DNA of 64,000 bases from Coffea arabica (GCF_036785885.1 NC_092323.1:16624501-16688500), one strand, 5' to 3'. Shown: positions 37,042 to 49,618, counted from the stretch's first letter. Made by a program: numbers and translations. Notes: generated from the letters alone by a model not told the origin.

Positions 37042-38122
37042 GCATGCCAATTATGTGAAATGTTTGTACTATTAAAGTACATTGTGGATGATTGTACTTG
37101 TATAACGTGGTTGTTTGTGGATTACTTGTCCATATAATATTAGAGATATTTATTAACTTCTTGTGAAGAAAAAATGTTTATTCATGCCAGAGGATTATGT
37201 TGCAGGGAAAATACCGTTTGCCTTTTCTTTTCTGGAATTTTCCTGGTTGAGTTCACACTCTTATTGAGATTTCTGAATGCTATTCTTACTAGTTCAGTAA
37301 ATTTGCTGTCATTGTCAATTCTAAATGCTGCATGGTACATTTCATGAAAAATTCTGAATGAAGCTGCAGAAATAGAGGACCTGCAGAGATGTGTTTCTTT
37401 GCTTCCGGTGGTTTCAATTTTCCCAAGTTTTTCATTTTGTTGGTGTGCAATTCATTATTATTGTTTGGAGATGCATGGATATTGTTACTGTTTTGGTGCT
37501 CTGTAGCTATTTCTTTCACTTATGGTCTTCCACACAGCAGGGAAGCAGGGAGTCAAGTAAAAGTATTACTACTATTGCGTTATCTTGATGATTTTGAGTC
37601 TGACAATTGGTTATTATATTATCTGGTATCATCAGCCCTTTGTTGGTATGTCGGTCTAGTTTCAAAAGTTGCCAAGGAAATTTTTAATGAGCCCAGGAGG
37701 GAATACGTTGCAATCTCAGGGTTGTGGTACTTCTTTTCTTTTCTTTTCTTTTCTTTTCTGAACATCCATTCACACAAGCATTGGAAAGCAGGATGCTGCA
37801 TTCTGGAGAATTTTAGCTTCTCACACTTCAAATCTCCTTGCAGTCCCTCGAAATTTTTAGATTGCTATAGGAACTTGAACGTGGAGAAAAAGGTATTGGA
37901 GATGGAACTGTGAGCTATGGAATGGAGATATTTACATGCGTTCTTGGACTGGCATATGGTCCTCACAATGAAGACAGAGGACACAAAAAAGAGCATGCAC
38001 CTTTTTTGTCCATTAACGCAAACTACTGTAACACCAATCCTGAAGAACAAATAGCTGACACGCCCTAGTACTGCAATTGCTGACAAGCACATGGGTTCTA
38101 TAGCATTTGTGACTAGTTCTTT
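37042..38122. other. 3' region of the Myb/SANT-like gene inside the element
   Basis: No recognisable gene. A 174-codon frame at 37389-37913 is rich in Phe/Leu and has no family resemblance; it is conserved between array copies only because the copies are recent. A (CTTTT)n run lies at about 37731-37760. Confidence 0.5.
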
Positions 38123-38826
38123 GAGATAATTTCAGAGAGCTCCCCTAACGTTTTATTTATTTTTTTACTTAGCTCCCCTAAGGTTTGAAAAATTACACTT
38201 ACCTCCCTTGATTTGATAGTTTTAGTAACAAAATCTTAAAATAAATTGATTCGGTCAAATTTTTAAATGAATACCCTAAAATGACCTGCAGTAATGAGTT
38301 TTAATTTTATGTCTATACCTACTAGTAGTAGTAGTAAGTATTTGATAAACAACAATAATATTAATAATAATTTATCATTATGATAGGATACTTTTGATGG
38401 TATTTATTATAGATTAAATTTATAAGATAGAAAAGAAGATGTTCAAATAATTCATTTAAAGTTTATGAATTTTTTGAGTAGTGGGATTTTGAAAAATTTA
38501 GATGTGATTTTGGACCATTTATTTTTTATTTATTGTTAATTTTGAGACAAAAAATAAAGATCAACAAAAACATTGGATTACTAGATGTGACATTTGGTTA
38601 CATTAAAAAATAGAGGTTGTACAGTTTTATTGGTAAAAAATTAAGAAAAGGAATAAAAAGAAAAAAATAATTTTAAATGGCATTCTAAATATAACAAGGA
38701 AATTTCATAAAAATATTTAAGGGTAGTATTAAATGATAAGGGAGGTATGTGTAATTTTTAAAAGCTCGAGGGAGCTAAATGAAATTGTTTCTAAAAAACC
38801 TCAAGGGAGGTTTCTGAAATTATCCC
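38123..38826. mobile_element. MULE-type MITE nested in Harbinger copy A (704 bp)
   Basis: TIRs: the left end gagataatttcagagagctc and the inverted right end gggataatttcagaaacctc, with further inner matches (acttagctccct, aaaaattacacttacctccct). It is flanked on both sides by a perfect 9-bp direct repeat, tagttcttt (38114-38122 and 38827-38835), the Mutator-type target duplication length. No coding capacity. It inserted before the Harbinger copies multiplied, since all copies share it at the same place. Copies B and C carry 12 more bases (aatagtggtgat) inside it. Confidence 0.92.
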
Positions 38827-39090
38827 TAGTTCTTTTAGATGGCCAATAAAAAAGTCTCTGTAAAGTTAACTTCTCCGTATGTTTCCACTATTTGCATTTT
38901 TTGTTCTGTGTCGTGTCCTCTGACGAGGGCCATAAATTGCGGAAATACATGTGCTATAAAGCATTCCAATTGCATGTCAAATATATCTCATGAAACGACA
39001 AAGTGAAAATTGTGGTGGAAGTTCTCTAAAAACTCCAATGTAGATCAGCGCATTTCCCACTGTTTCTTCACATTTAAGCAGTGCAATTCT

Positions 39091-39100
39091 CTATAAAAAG
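39091..39100 (+). promoter_or_regulatory. TATA box of the transposase gene (copy A)
   Basis: CTATAAAAAG, a strong plant TATA match, is followed by a GC-richer leader that ends in a good donor (gcgag|gtaaat at 39254/39255). An acceptor (atacag, ending 40453) lies 18 bp before the ATG at 40472, so a leader intron of about 1.2 kb is likely. A second TATA-like stretch (tatataaac, about 40434) lies too close to the ATG for a normal leader. Same element in B at 49883 and in C at 60675. Confidence 0.5.
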
Positions 39101-39519
39101 AACTGGCCTCTGCAATTCTCTTTTGAAAAACGAACGAAGAGGATAGAAGGCAGAACGTCAAGACGAAGTGGCGACCTTTTCTTAATTAACGTGGTAGCTG
39201 TGTGCACCTCGCCGTGTGGCAACCGGAAACTACGTGCGTGCCACTGGAAGCGAGGTAAATTGTAGACGAATGTTTTCAGTTATAAAATTGCAATCTAAAT
39301 TCAATATCTTGCCATTATTTAGATCTTTTGTATGGTAGCCGTTTATATACTCTCACTTAATGCATTGTACGAGTTATTGGTGACTAATCGTTCATATTTT
39401 ACCGCTTCAAAGTGATAATAAATATTTTGAGGTGTTACGAATTGAGTAACCTGGTCGGATGAGTTTTTTGATATAGTACGGACTGGACTTCGTTAGGCTT
39501 GGATTGTTGTTTTATAACC

Positions 39520-40170
39520 TCTCACTTAATGCATTTATACATTTATATTAATATACATAATATTAATTATACATTTATACATATGATTTACATTTATAGA
39601 TATGTCTCGACATAGGATTCAGAAAGCCTATTAAAGGAAGTAAATTTTTACTTTTAAGCATGCAGATACACAGGTTGTAATGTGTTGTTCTAGCTTGAGT
39701 GTCTTTGAAAACAATAAATAAATAAATAACATTTTTTTTAGGTGACGTATATGAAATAAAAAATAATTAAAACTTATATTTATGATATAAGTAAATAAAA
39801 TTGTGTAAATAATCTATTTACTCAAAATGTATTGTTTGTCTTTTTAGTTGAATGAATTGAAAAAGTAACAGATATTTATAGGAATACATTCATATAATAA
39901 CATTTATTTATAATTTATACATTTATTTATAGTAATAGATAATATAATACAATTATAATATATTTATAAGAGTTTTATATAAGTAAATAAATATATTTAT
40001 TCATAAATATTTATAATTGTATTATAAATGCATAAATGTATATTTATATAAAAATATATAAATTATAAATCACAAATATATTAATTTATACATTTATATA
40101 ATATTCATTTATAATTATATGTATTTATAATAATATACATTTATACATTTATAAATATATTAGTATTAAA
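39520..40170. repeat. AT-rich degenerate 'catttata' repeat tract, copy A
   Basis: About 650 bp of very AT-rich sequence with many irregular repeats of tacatttata / atttataa between the leader exon and the transposase start. Equivalent tracts lie at about 50312-50962 (B) and 61104-61754 (C). Probably the bulk of the leader intron. Confidence 0.7.
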
Positions 40171-40471
40171 AGTTATATTGCCAAATACGTGCTATAAAGT
40201 CATATTGCATAGTATTCTATTTAAAAGTCATATTGCTAATTTATACTCCATAAAGCTACTTTACGTAATTGGTTTGAGAGGATGATGAAGTCTCTAATGG
40301 GACATGTCTGACCAATTACATACTTAATTTATGTCTAATGGGACATGTCTAGATTCCCGACATTTAATTTATGTCCAATACGCAAGTGGTATTAACACAT
40401 TTATGGAATTGGTTATACTCATACAAAACATGCTTATATAAACATATATACAGCTATATACATCCCTTATC

Positions 40472-41881
40472 ATGGCCTGGAACAACCGCCGTGGTGCTAG
40501 AGGACGCAATGCGGACCGCATGAGGCAAGATGAGGAAGATGAGGCCTTACTTCTTATGAGTGCATCGTTAATGTTAATGCATCCGTCACTTGCACACGTG
40601 GATAATAATCAACCACTTCCGCAACATGATGGTTCATTCACAGATAGGCAGTGGGTGGAACGCGTACTCTACGGTCATCATAGACGCTCAATAGACAACA
40701 TGCGTATCACGACTGATAATTTCTTGCTACTGTCCAATATCCTTGTCGAGAGACAGTACGTTCCACACAATTACCAACAGCGCGTGCCCATACAGGAGGC
40801 GCTTGCTATGACTTTAATGTTGGTCAGCCACAAGCATACGCACCGTGTGTTGGGGACTATTTTTGATCGATCCATCGAGACGATTAATCGAAATATAAAA
40901 AAGGTGCTCCGAGGCCTGTGTCTATTTGCAGCTGAAATAATACGACCGGGTGACCAGACTGCAGTTCATCCACGAATTGCAAACTCAACTAATTTTTATC
41001 CGTGGTTCAAGGTAATGTGGAAAGAATACTGATTTTTGGCGACTCTGTAGTACGACGATTCTATAAAGTTGATTATATATTTTTTACACATATTAGGATG
41101 CCGTGGGAGCGATGGATGGCACCCACATCTCAGCTTGTCCTCCGACAGGCGAGCAAATGGCATATACAAATCGGCACGGGTGGCAATCACAGAATGTTCT
41201 GGCAGTTTGTGACCATGACATGCGCTTCATCTATGTGTATGCTGGATGGGAGGGAAGTGCACACGATGCGCGAGTGTTGGAGTCAGCATTAGCATATCCG
41301 TCCGATTTTCCACTGCCGCAACCTGGTAAGTGATGGGTCCAATATTTCAAGTCAAGCATGTGCTATGCTTTATTTCCACAACTCCTATTTTTTATCGCGT
41401 TTATTAATTAGAATAACTTTGTCAAATAGGCCAGTACTACTTAGTTGATGCGGCATACAGGAATGCTCCTGGTTTCATGCCTCCGTATAAGAACGTGGGG
41501 TCCGAATCTCCGTCAAAGACCTTGTTCAATACTCGACATTCGCAACTGCGCAATGTCATTGAGCGCACATTCGGTGTGCTTAAGAAAAGATTCAAATGGT
41601 TAAAGGGTCCGGTAGATAATTTCTATATGAGCACTCAAATCAGTATAGTCATTGCTTGTTGTGCGTTGCACAACTTTTTAAGGATGCACCAACCAGAAGA
41701 TGCTCATTTTCAACGGTTTGAATCACAAGACGTGCACTTAAATGAAGAGCCAGAAATAGGCGGGCTAGTACCTCAGCCGTTCGCATTAAACGTGTCTCCT
41801 GCAGAGCTGGCGGAATGGAAAGCTAAACGAGACTACATAGCGACTCAAATGTATGCAGCACGAGGGCGACGCCGCCGTTAA
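40472..41881 (+). CDS. PIF/Harbinger transposase, copy A
   Basis: Three exons, 40472-41011, 41097-41325 and 41430-41881, with GT-AG introns of 85 and 104 bp, give 406 aa in frame. N-terminal helix-turn-helix region at about 60-165 (TTDNFLLLSNIL, VPIQEALAMTLMLVSH, SIETINRNIKKVL). The DDE_Tnp_4 nuclease begins at about 180: GAMDGTH (Asp187), the AHDARVL motif (Asp237), LVDAAY (Asp263) and NVIERTFGVLKKRF (Glu301). The likely triad is Asp187, Asp263 and Glu301, with 37 residues between the last two. It then runs through CCALHNFLR, typical of the family, to a basic tail (ARGRRRR). The enzyme cuts the element at its TIRs and inserts it at 3-bp targets. The start MAWNNRRGARGRN lies just upstream of an acidic stretch. 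No damage is seen, so this copy could be active. Confidence 0.93.
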
Positions 41882-42037
41882 GTGTTCATCGCATTAAGTA
41901 GGATTGTAATTGTCCCTAAAATATATTTTCCCATGTGTAGAATGTACTTAAAATGTCCTCGATTTCCAACTTCTAAATTAATCTGTACCGTTTGGGTATT
42001 AAGTATGCAATTGGTTTAGCGTAAACGTAGTATAAAA

Positions 42038-42101
42038 TCAAAATTTTCGAAGTCAAAGTCAAAATTTTCGAAGTCAAAGTCAAAGTCAAAGTCAAAGTCA
42101 C
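42038..42101. repeat. Subterminal AAAGTC repeats, copy A
   Basis: tcaaaattttcgaagtcaaag occurs twice in tandem (shared units of at most 18 bp), followed by a run of aaagtc hexamers. This lies about 140-200 bp inside the right end. Together with three TCCAAAC motifs at 42129, 42161 and 42231 it forms a repeat-rich end, a likely binding platform for the element's proteins. Same in B (52830-52893) and C (63622-63685). Confidence 0.75.
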
Positions 42102-44579
42102 ATGCTTAAATTCAATAATAAGCACCTGTCCAAACGCTAATTTACACGATTTACTTGCTATCCAAACGCCTATTTCATATTTACGCGATCTTAAAAAGTA
42201 ACCTAAAAAATATCCCAAATAACTTACAATCCAAACAAACCCTGAGGAAGTGTTTGGAAAGCATAATTGGTGGGTAATTTGAAATTTTAAGAAATTAGCG
42301 TTTGTACTGTGTAAATAAAAGTGGTGGGGTAATTTACTGTAGAGTTCCGACATTGGATTCCTTAGGTGCAGCCTTTTGCACTAAAGTCATGCAAAAATTC
42401 ATTCCTTCACGTGGCAACTGCATTTTGACGGAAACCTGCAAAAAAAATAACCGTTGGTTGAGGAGAGTAAAGGCATTTACTCCTGAACACAGCACAAAGG
42501 CTAGAAGTGCTCCTCTATTCGGGCCTCTCTTCGCCATTTTCATCTACCAACAGACGGGAAAGACAGCTGCAATCAAACCCAGCTTGCAGAGACGTCCGGC
42601 AAACAAGATCCTTGACTGAAGTTTTGAATCTATCGGACGCATTTCACCCTGCCGCGGTCGACGCTTCCAACACCCAAACGGAATTTCTTGCTCCGAGCCC
42701 ATTCCACTTTCTCCCTATCTACAGCGGCAGGTACAATTCCCTCGATTTTCTGGATTTAGCTGCAATTTACATTCCATAAACCTGCGTTGATCTGTCTTTC
42801 TAGTTGTCCACGGCTTCATCAGCTGATTATCTCCCTTGGACACCTGATTTTGTGTTGGCTGTGTGCGAAGAGTAGATTTCGTTTATGGTAGATTAAAATG
42901 TACTTAGGATTAATTGAACCCGAATCTGAATGAATGGTGGAATAAAGCTGCTCTGGCCTTTCAAATTGGGAGGTTATGAGCATTAAAACTGGATTAACTG
43001 GATATATTGCAAGCAGGGAGATTTATTGTCTTTGGGCTTTTTTCTTATCATGGAAAGAAAATTTAATGGGGAAAATAAAATCTGTCCTGAATTTATTAGG
43101 AGGATAAGTCGATGTTAGAAGTTAATTTTGCTTTAGAATATGTCAATTTAAGCAGGTGAAATAATTGATGGTGGACAGAAGTAAAATATATTATGACCCT
43201 TAAAAAAATAAATTCATCACCCTTAAAAAAAATAATTGAAGTAAAATATATTCTACAATTACGTAAATTAAAGATGGACAGAAGTTGTTTAATAAAGTTT
43301 TGCCAAAAAATACAAGGGATTTTCACTGCTTAATTGCATTGGCCTTTGGCAATCAGTTTTCTTTTTTTCCATGGTTTCTTTTGCTTTCTTTCCAATTAAA
43401 AAGGTTTGCCTCATAACGCACAAGGATTGGACAAGTGTGATAGGAAACATAAAAGCAAAATATACCGGTCTGCTGTAAAATTTATAAAGTATTTAAAGTT
43501 AAATGTGGGTGGCGTCTGGATGCCCAAGGCAGTAATATGCAAAATATTACTGATAATGAGCCAACGAGTCCCTGGATTAATACTTTGAAGTTAGCAGCAA
43601 GTTACTTGTCCTTGGCATTGATCATGTTTATTATTGAATAATAAACTCATACTTTAACGTAGTATAAGTTGTTTAATGGGATGCTATAAAATAAGTCATA
43701 ACTGAGACAGTATATGAAGGAAAAGAAAAAATGGTTTTGAAGAAGAATTAAAATTGGACATATACTTGACAACAAAAGTTTACATGAGCAGCCCAGAGAA
43801 AAGAATCTTTACATTTTGAGTGTGACCCAGAACCAAAGGAAAATAAAAGGACTAGGATTTGTGCCTTTTCAACAAAGAAATTGTATCAGATTATACGGAA
43901 TACATAATCCTGCACAGTTATAGATGCTTGAATTCATAACTTTTGGTTCTGTTGTAAGTCTCATTTGATGAGGTTAGATACATGTCAATTAGCTTATAGA
44001 CTTGTCGATTAGGAGTCAATTACCTTATTATTGTGGGCTGCTAATTTCCAGAATTAACAGAAGCATGGGATTTTTTGTTGATCAATGGAACTTGAAAGCT
44101 AACATGCTGGGAATTTGTTTGGATGCAAACTCCCATTTGCTGTTTGGATGCATATTTTTTGCAATGAGTTAATAATTTTACTGTCCAGCTGCTGCCATTT
44201 CGGTTGTTCTGTGGCAGTTCTCTCTTCGGTTATGACCGCTGAGAAGAGGAAGAAGCCTTCTTGCGATTGTATGTTCTTTCTACGCTGTATTAGAAAGTAA
44301 TTTTCGCAGCATATTCATTGGTTAATAATACTTTTTGTTCGAATTTTGAAGCCTCACCTGTTAGCTGTACGTCCGATTGCTCTACCCGTTCGTCAACTGC
44401 ATCCAACAACTACATCAAGTGCCTTGAGGTCTATTTTGAGGCAAGTGCCTTTGTTGAGTTCCTTCTGCACCTGTTTTTGCTTTCACTATTGATTGTCCAG
44501 ATCTGTTTCCAAACCACTTTAATTCAATTTCTGTTATCTCAGTCCACTGCTAACTCTTTTTCCCCATCAAACTTAGCAA

Positions 44580-47500
44580 ATGGCTTCTAGGATTCACTGG
44601 ACTGATGCAATGGATGAAGCTTTCCTCACAGCCTACGTCAGTTTTCGGGAAAATGACGTTTGGGACAAGAGGAAGTCGCTAGAGACCAACTACGACATGT
44701 TGGCAGCCCATTTGGTGAGCAATCACATATTGACTGTGACTGGCCAGCAATTGCAGACCAGATTCTATCACATCAAGAAGAAATGGGACCTGTTCTGCAA
44801 TCTGCGTGGGATTTCATCAAAAACAGAGACCGGGGTTGGGTGGAGTGAGGACAGCTACTGTTTCACTGCTGATGATGAACATTGGGCCAACTTGGAGCAG
44901 GTATGGACTTGTCGCTTCCCTGACTTCTGTTAATTGAATTTCTTTGTACTTCAGATTTGAAAGGTGACTTCAGATTCCCTATTGAACTAAAATCTGAGCA
45001 CTCAATCTTGTTTAAACTGCACTTGTTATTTAATTCTCACTTGTGTCTAATCCTTGATGCCTTTTCATCCTTGATTTTCCGGTGACTTAATCAATTTTTA
45101 TATGCTGACTCCACTTGTTATTCCGTCTTATTTTCAATCCTCGAAGTCTTTTGATGAGTTAATCTTGTAGCTCAGTCATTACAATTACCTTATTAGATTG
45201 AATGATGAAAAGAACCTGTAATTTGGTGCACAACTACATATTCAATTCTGAATAGAACTAGATTTGGGTTATAAAGGGTTATAAGGGGAGGTTCCTGAAT
45301 AATATAAGTATTTTCCTTGTTAAAATAACTTGAATATTTAGAGTTTTCAGTAAGCGCATGAAATTTTACATAATAAAAAAAATTACAGCTTCAATGAATT
45401 CGGATGACAACTCGGGTTACATCCCTTTTCATGAAACTCAAAAGTTAAACAATTCATTTGTTCCATCTATAACATCCCTTTTCATAACTGCATGGGCCTA
45501 TCCTCGCAAGAATTTATCCTTAGTCTCAATAATTTAACAGGCCTGCTTTAATTAAAATTTGGTGCCTTTTAGTTGCTTTGATGCCTTTTAGTTGAGACTA
45601 AATTTGGTGTCTTCTATTTGTTGTAAAGTACAAAGGAGGAAAAAAAAAGAGTTGTTTATAGGAGAAAATTTAGTACTTTAATATTTTGCTAAACATTTTT
45701 AGTCAAATTTGTAACTGTTATATATATATATATATATATATATATCCAATTCTGGATAACCTTTTCTGAAATCAAAGTCCCTGTTCAATTAATATGGTCC
45801 GTGCAGATCTTTTCCTGCAAAGGTTGTTACTTGTTGGGACCATTACCAACTGTAACTTTGAATTTTGAATGCTGAATCTTGATCAGGATTGTCCTGGTTT
45901 ATTTATTGGCAGAGTAGATAATTTTAATATCTCACCTCAGCTATGATCTTCCTCAATCCTTCCAAGTTCCAGCATTCGGGCATGGCATTTGTACTTTTGT
46001 TGATTTGACAACTCACATAATTGTTTGGACATAAAAAGTGTAAAATAATTTCAAGAATTAAAAATCTTATACAAAGACACGTTTGAAAAAACAAAGAAAA
46101 CAAGAAAGCAAATTTCAGAGATGCATGGAATATTTCATTATGAGCTTATCAAAGCTTCTCGCCAAAGTCACACCAGAAGCAGCAGCACTTCTATGAACTT
46201 TAGAGAGCAATATGAAGAAATTTCTGAGCCATTCGAAACTTGAAAATGACCAATTGTATTCTATTTAGTGCCTGCACTGCTGATGTCAATTATAATGATA
46301 CTAATGAATGGCCTTCTCATAAAGTGATGAGTTAGTGTCAAGCCTCTATCTGCACATCCCAAATTGATATCCAAACATCTTTGCTATTTTACTCTCGTTT
46401 AAATTGTTTTTTTTTTTGCATAGACAGCTGCAGTGCCAACCTTTTTTTATCTAATCTTTCATGTTCTTTCTTTTCTCCTTTCTTGATGTGCTTTTTTCGA
46501 TGAATTTGACTTGTCGATTAGTGCATTTCCTTCAATTCGTGAAATGGGATGCTGATTATTTGGTTGATTTTGGTTTTTATGGCTCCACTTATTGAAATTC
46601 TGATCATTGTCGACGAAAAAAGTTGTTTCTTTTTTTTATTCATCCTCATTTTAAGTCTTTCTTGCTGAATCTGCTTTTTTTCGAGTGTGTTTTGGAGGCT
46701 TGGTTGTGTTTTCTGTTTCTTCACAAAGTAATCAGCTGTGGCTTTGGATTCTTTTATCCTCTCTGTATGGGTTATATTGGAAGTAAGATGTAATAGTAGC
46801 AAATCAAGGCAGCATTAGTGAGTAAATTTATAAATCTGGGTTCTTGTTTCCATGATATGATTTACTTGAAGTTGGATTATCCTTCGCTTAGTTGACCATT
46901 CTTTTCTGGGCAGACGGATTAACTGGATTAGCTTTGATTGGATTATTTGACTGCAAAATGTGAAAATTGCTCGGCTTAGCTGCTGGTGATTTGTCATTCA
47001 CAACTCTTTCTTTAATATACAGAAATATTAGCTATCGACAAAGTTTTGGATCCTGGATTTAGCTATCGACATAGTTAATTGAATTAGCATTTTCCTTGTT
47101 GAAATAACTCGAATCTTATAATAATATTTTCCTTGTACACTATCAATTCATGTGTGCTCACTTCATATTTGCATTTCACCAGACCAATGCCTCGTACGTT
47201 GACTTCAAAAAAGAGAATTCATGCTACTGGTACGATCGGTTGACACCGCTACTGCTTGGAAGACATGCCACAGGCAGCCGTGCCCAGTCTGCAAGCGAGG
47301 TAGTTCCATCGGAACCGCCTCGCCGAGAACGGTCCAACACTGCTGCTAAAAATCGGAAGGGAAAAGGTCAAGCCTCTAGTTCGAGGGTGCCTACTCCGGT
47401 GAACGTACCAGCAGTTGAGGATGACGACGACGTCTACTATGTTCCCCCAGTTCCTGGTGCAGTTGGAGGAAAACGGTCAGCCTCAAGCTTAGGAACCAGT

Positions 47501-47821
47501 GGTGAACCTGAAGGGAGTAGAGGTTCAAAATCGACACGGTCATCTACTGGTCTTGAGGATGCTATAAGCAAGATCGGGAATTACACCGACTTCGTTCTTG
47601 AGGACAGACGGAGTAGGTCGGAGTTCGACTCCCTCTACGGCATAATGCAGTGCCAGGATGTGATCACCTCAATGGATATTCCGGACGAGTGGAGACTTGA
47701 AGCATGTGATCACTATGCCAAATATGAGAACGAGGGTGCAAGGATTATTTTTCTTAGAGCTTCTGCAGCCGATCGCTACGGCTACATCCTCAAGTTGATG
47801 AAGCTAAAAGGCTTGGCCTAG
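44580..47821 (+). CDS. Harbinger Myb/SANT-like protein, copy B
   Basis: Exons 44580-44900 and 47183-47821 encode 319 aa, identical to copy A except that SRAQSTSEVV reads SRAQSASEVV in the linker after the first part of exon 2. All domain residues are kept, the splice sites are unchanged, and the intron is 2 bp longer. Confidence 0.88.
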
Positions 47822-48902
47822 GCATGCCAATTATGTGAAATGTTTGTACTATTAAAGTACATTGTGGATGATTGTACTTGTATAACGTGGTTGTTTGTGG
47901 ATTACTTGTCCATATAATATTAGAGATATTTATTAACTTCTTGTGAAGAAAAAATGTTTATTCATGCCAGAGGATTATGTTGCAGGGAAAATACCGTTTG
48001 CCTTTTCTTTTCTGGAATTTTCCTGGTTGAGTTCACACTCTTATTGAGATTTCTGAATGCTATTCTTACTAGTTCAGTAAATTTGCTGTCATTGTCAATT
48101 CTAAATGCTGCATGGTACATTTCATGAAAAATTCTGAATGAAGCTGCAGAAATAGAGGACCTGCAGAGATGTGTTTCTTTGCTTCCGGTGGTTTCAATTT
48201 TCCCAAGTTTTTCATTTTGTTGGTGTGCAATTCATTATTATTGTTTGGAGATGCATGGATATTGTTACTGTTTTGGTGCTCTGTAGCTATTTCTTTCACT
48301 TATGGTCTTCCACACAGCAGGGAAGCAGGGAGTCAAGTAAAAGTATTACTACTATTGCGTTATCTTGATGATTTTGAGTCTGACAATTGGTTATTATATT
48401 ATCTGGTATCATCAGCCCTTTGTTGGTATGTCGGTCTAGTTTCAAAAGTTGCCAAGGAAATTTTTAATGAGCCCAGGAGGGAATACGTTGCAATCTCAGG
48501 GTTGTGGTACTTCTTTTCTTTTCTTTTCTTTTCTTTTCTGAACATCCATTCACACAAGCATTGGAAAGCAGGATGCTGCATTCTGGAGAATTTTAGCTTC
48601 TCACACTTCAAATCTCCTTGCAGTCCCTCGAAATTTTTAGATTGCTATAGGAACTTGAACGTGGAGAAAAAGGTATTGGAGATGGAACTGTGAGCTATGG
48701 AATGGAGATATTTACATGCGTTCTTGGACTGGCATATGGTCCTCACAATGAAGACAGAGGACACAAAAAAGAGCATGCACCTTTTTTGTCCATTAACGCA
48801 AACTACTGTAACACCAATCCTGAAGAACAAATAGCTGACACGCCCTAGTACTGCAATTGCTGACAAGCACATGGGTTCTATAGCATTTGTGACTAGTTCT
48901 TT

Positions 48903-49618
48903 GAGATAATTTCAGAGAGCTCCCCTAACGTTTTATTTATTTTTTTACTTAGCTCCCCTAAGGTTTGAAAAATTACACTTACCTCCCTTGATTTGATAGT
49001 TTTAGTAACAAAATCTTAAAATAAATTGATTCGGTCAAATTTTTAAATGAATACCCTAAAATGACCTGCAGTAATGAGTTTTAATTTTATGTCTATACCT
49101 ACTAGTAGTAGTAGTAAGTATTTGATAAACAACAATAATATTAATAATAATTTATCATTATGATAGGATACTTTTGATGGTATTTATTATAGATTAAATT
49201 TATAAGATAGAAAAGAAGATGTTCAAATAATTCATTTAAAGTTTATGAATTTTTTGAGTAGTGGGATTTTGAAAAATTTAGATGTGATTTTGGACCATTT
49301 ATTTTTTATTTATTGTTAATTTTGAGACAAAAAATAAAGATCAACAAAAACATTGGATTACTAGATGTGACATTTGGTTACATTAAAAAATAGAGGTAAT
49401 AGTGGTGATTGTACAGTTTTATTGGTAAAAAATTAAGAAAAGGAATAAAAAGAAAAAAATAATTTTAAATGGCATTCTAAATATAACAAGGAAATTTCAT
49501 AAAAATATTTAAGGGTAGTATTAAATGATAAGGGAGGTATGTGTAATTTTTAAAAGCTCGAGGGAGCTAAATGAAATTGTTTCTAAAAAACCTCAAGGGA
49601 GGTTTCTGAAATTATCCC
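48903..49618. mobile_element. Nested MULE-type MITE, copy B (716 bp)
   Basis: Same insertion as in copy A, flanked by tagttcttt on both sides, with the 12-bp stretch aatagtggtgat that A lacks. Confidence 0.92.

Larger units (their letters stand above)
31468..42242 (+). mobile_element. PIF/Harbinger element, array copy A (10,775 bp)
   Basis: A complete autonomous-type element. The left end GGAAGTGTTTGGA and the inverted right end GGGTTTGTTTGGA agree at 10 of 13 positions. A second inverted match, ATTAGCGTTTG, lies about 50 bp in on the left and about 110 bp in on the right. It encodes a Myb/SANT-like protein and a DDE transposase, both on the plus strand and both intact. The left flank is TAT (31465-31467); on the right TGA (42243-42245) separates it from copy B. 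At 10.8 kb it is longer than most members (3-8 kb) because of a 2.3-kb intron, long leaders and a nested MITE. This copy differs most from the others: a 12-bp shorter MITE, a shorter TA repeat and about five substitutions. Confidence 0.9.

Noticed and set aside
37389-37913. 174-codon hydrophobic frame in the Harbinger 3' region, repeated in each array copy
   Set aside because: It looks conserved only because the array copies are nearly identical; there is no known domain, and Phe/Leu richness follows from T-rich DNA.
42038-42101. AAAGTC repeats considered as a CRISPR-like or telomeric array
   Set aside because: The units are six bases with no spacers and do not match the plant telomere repeat; they fit subterminal transposon repeats.
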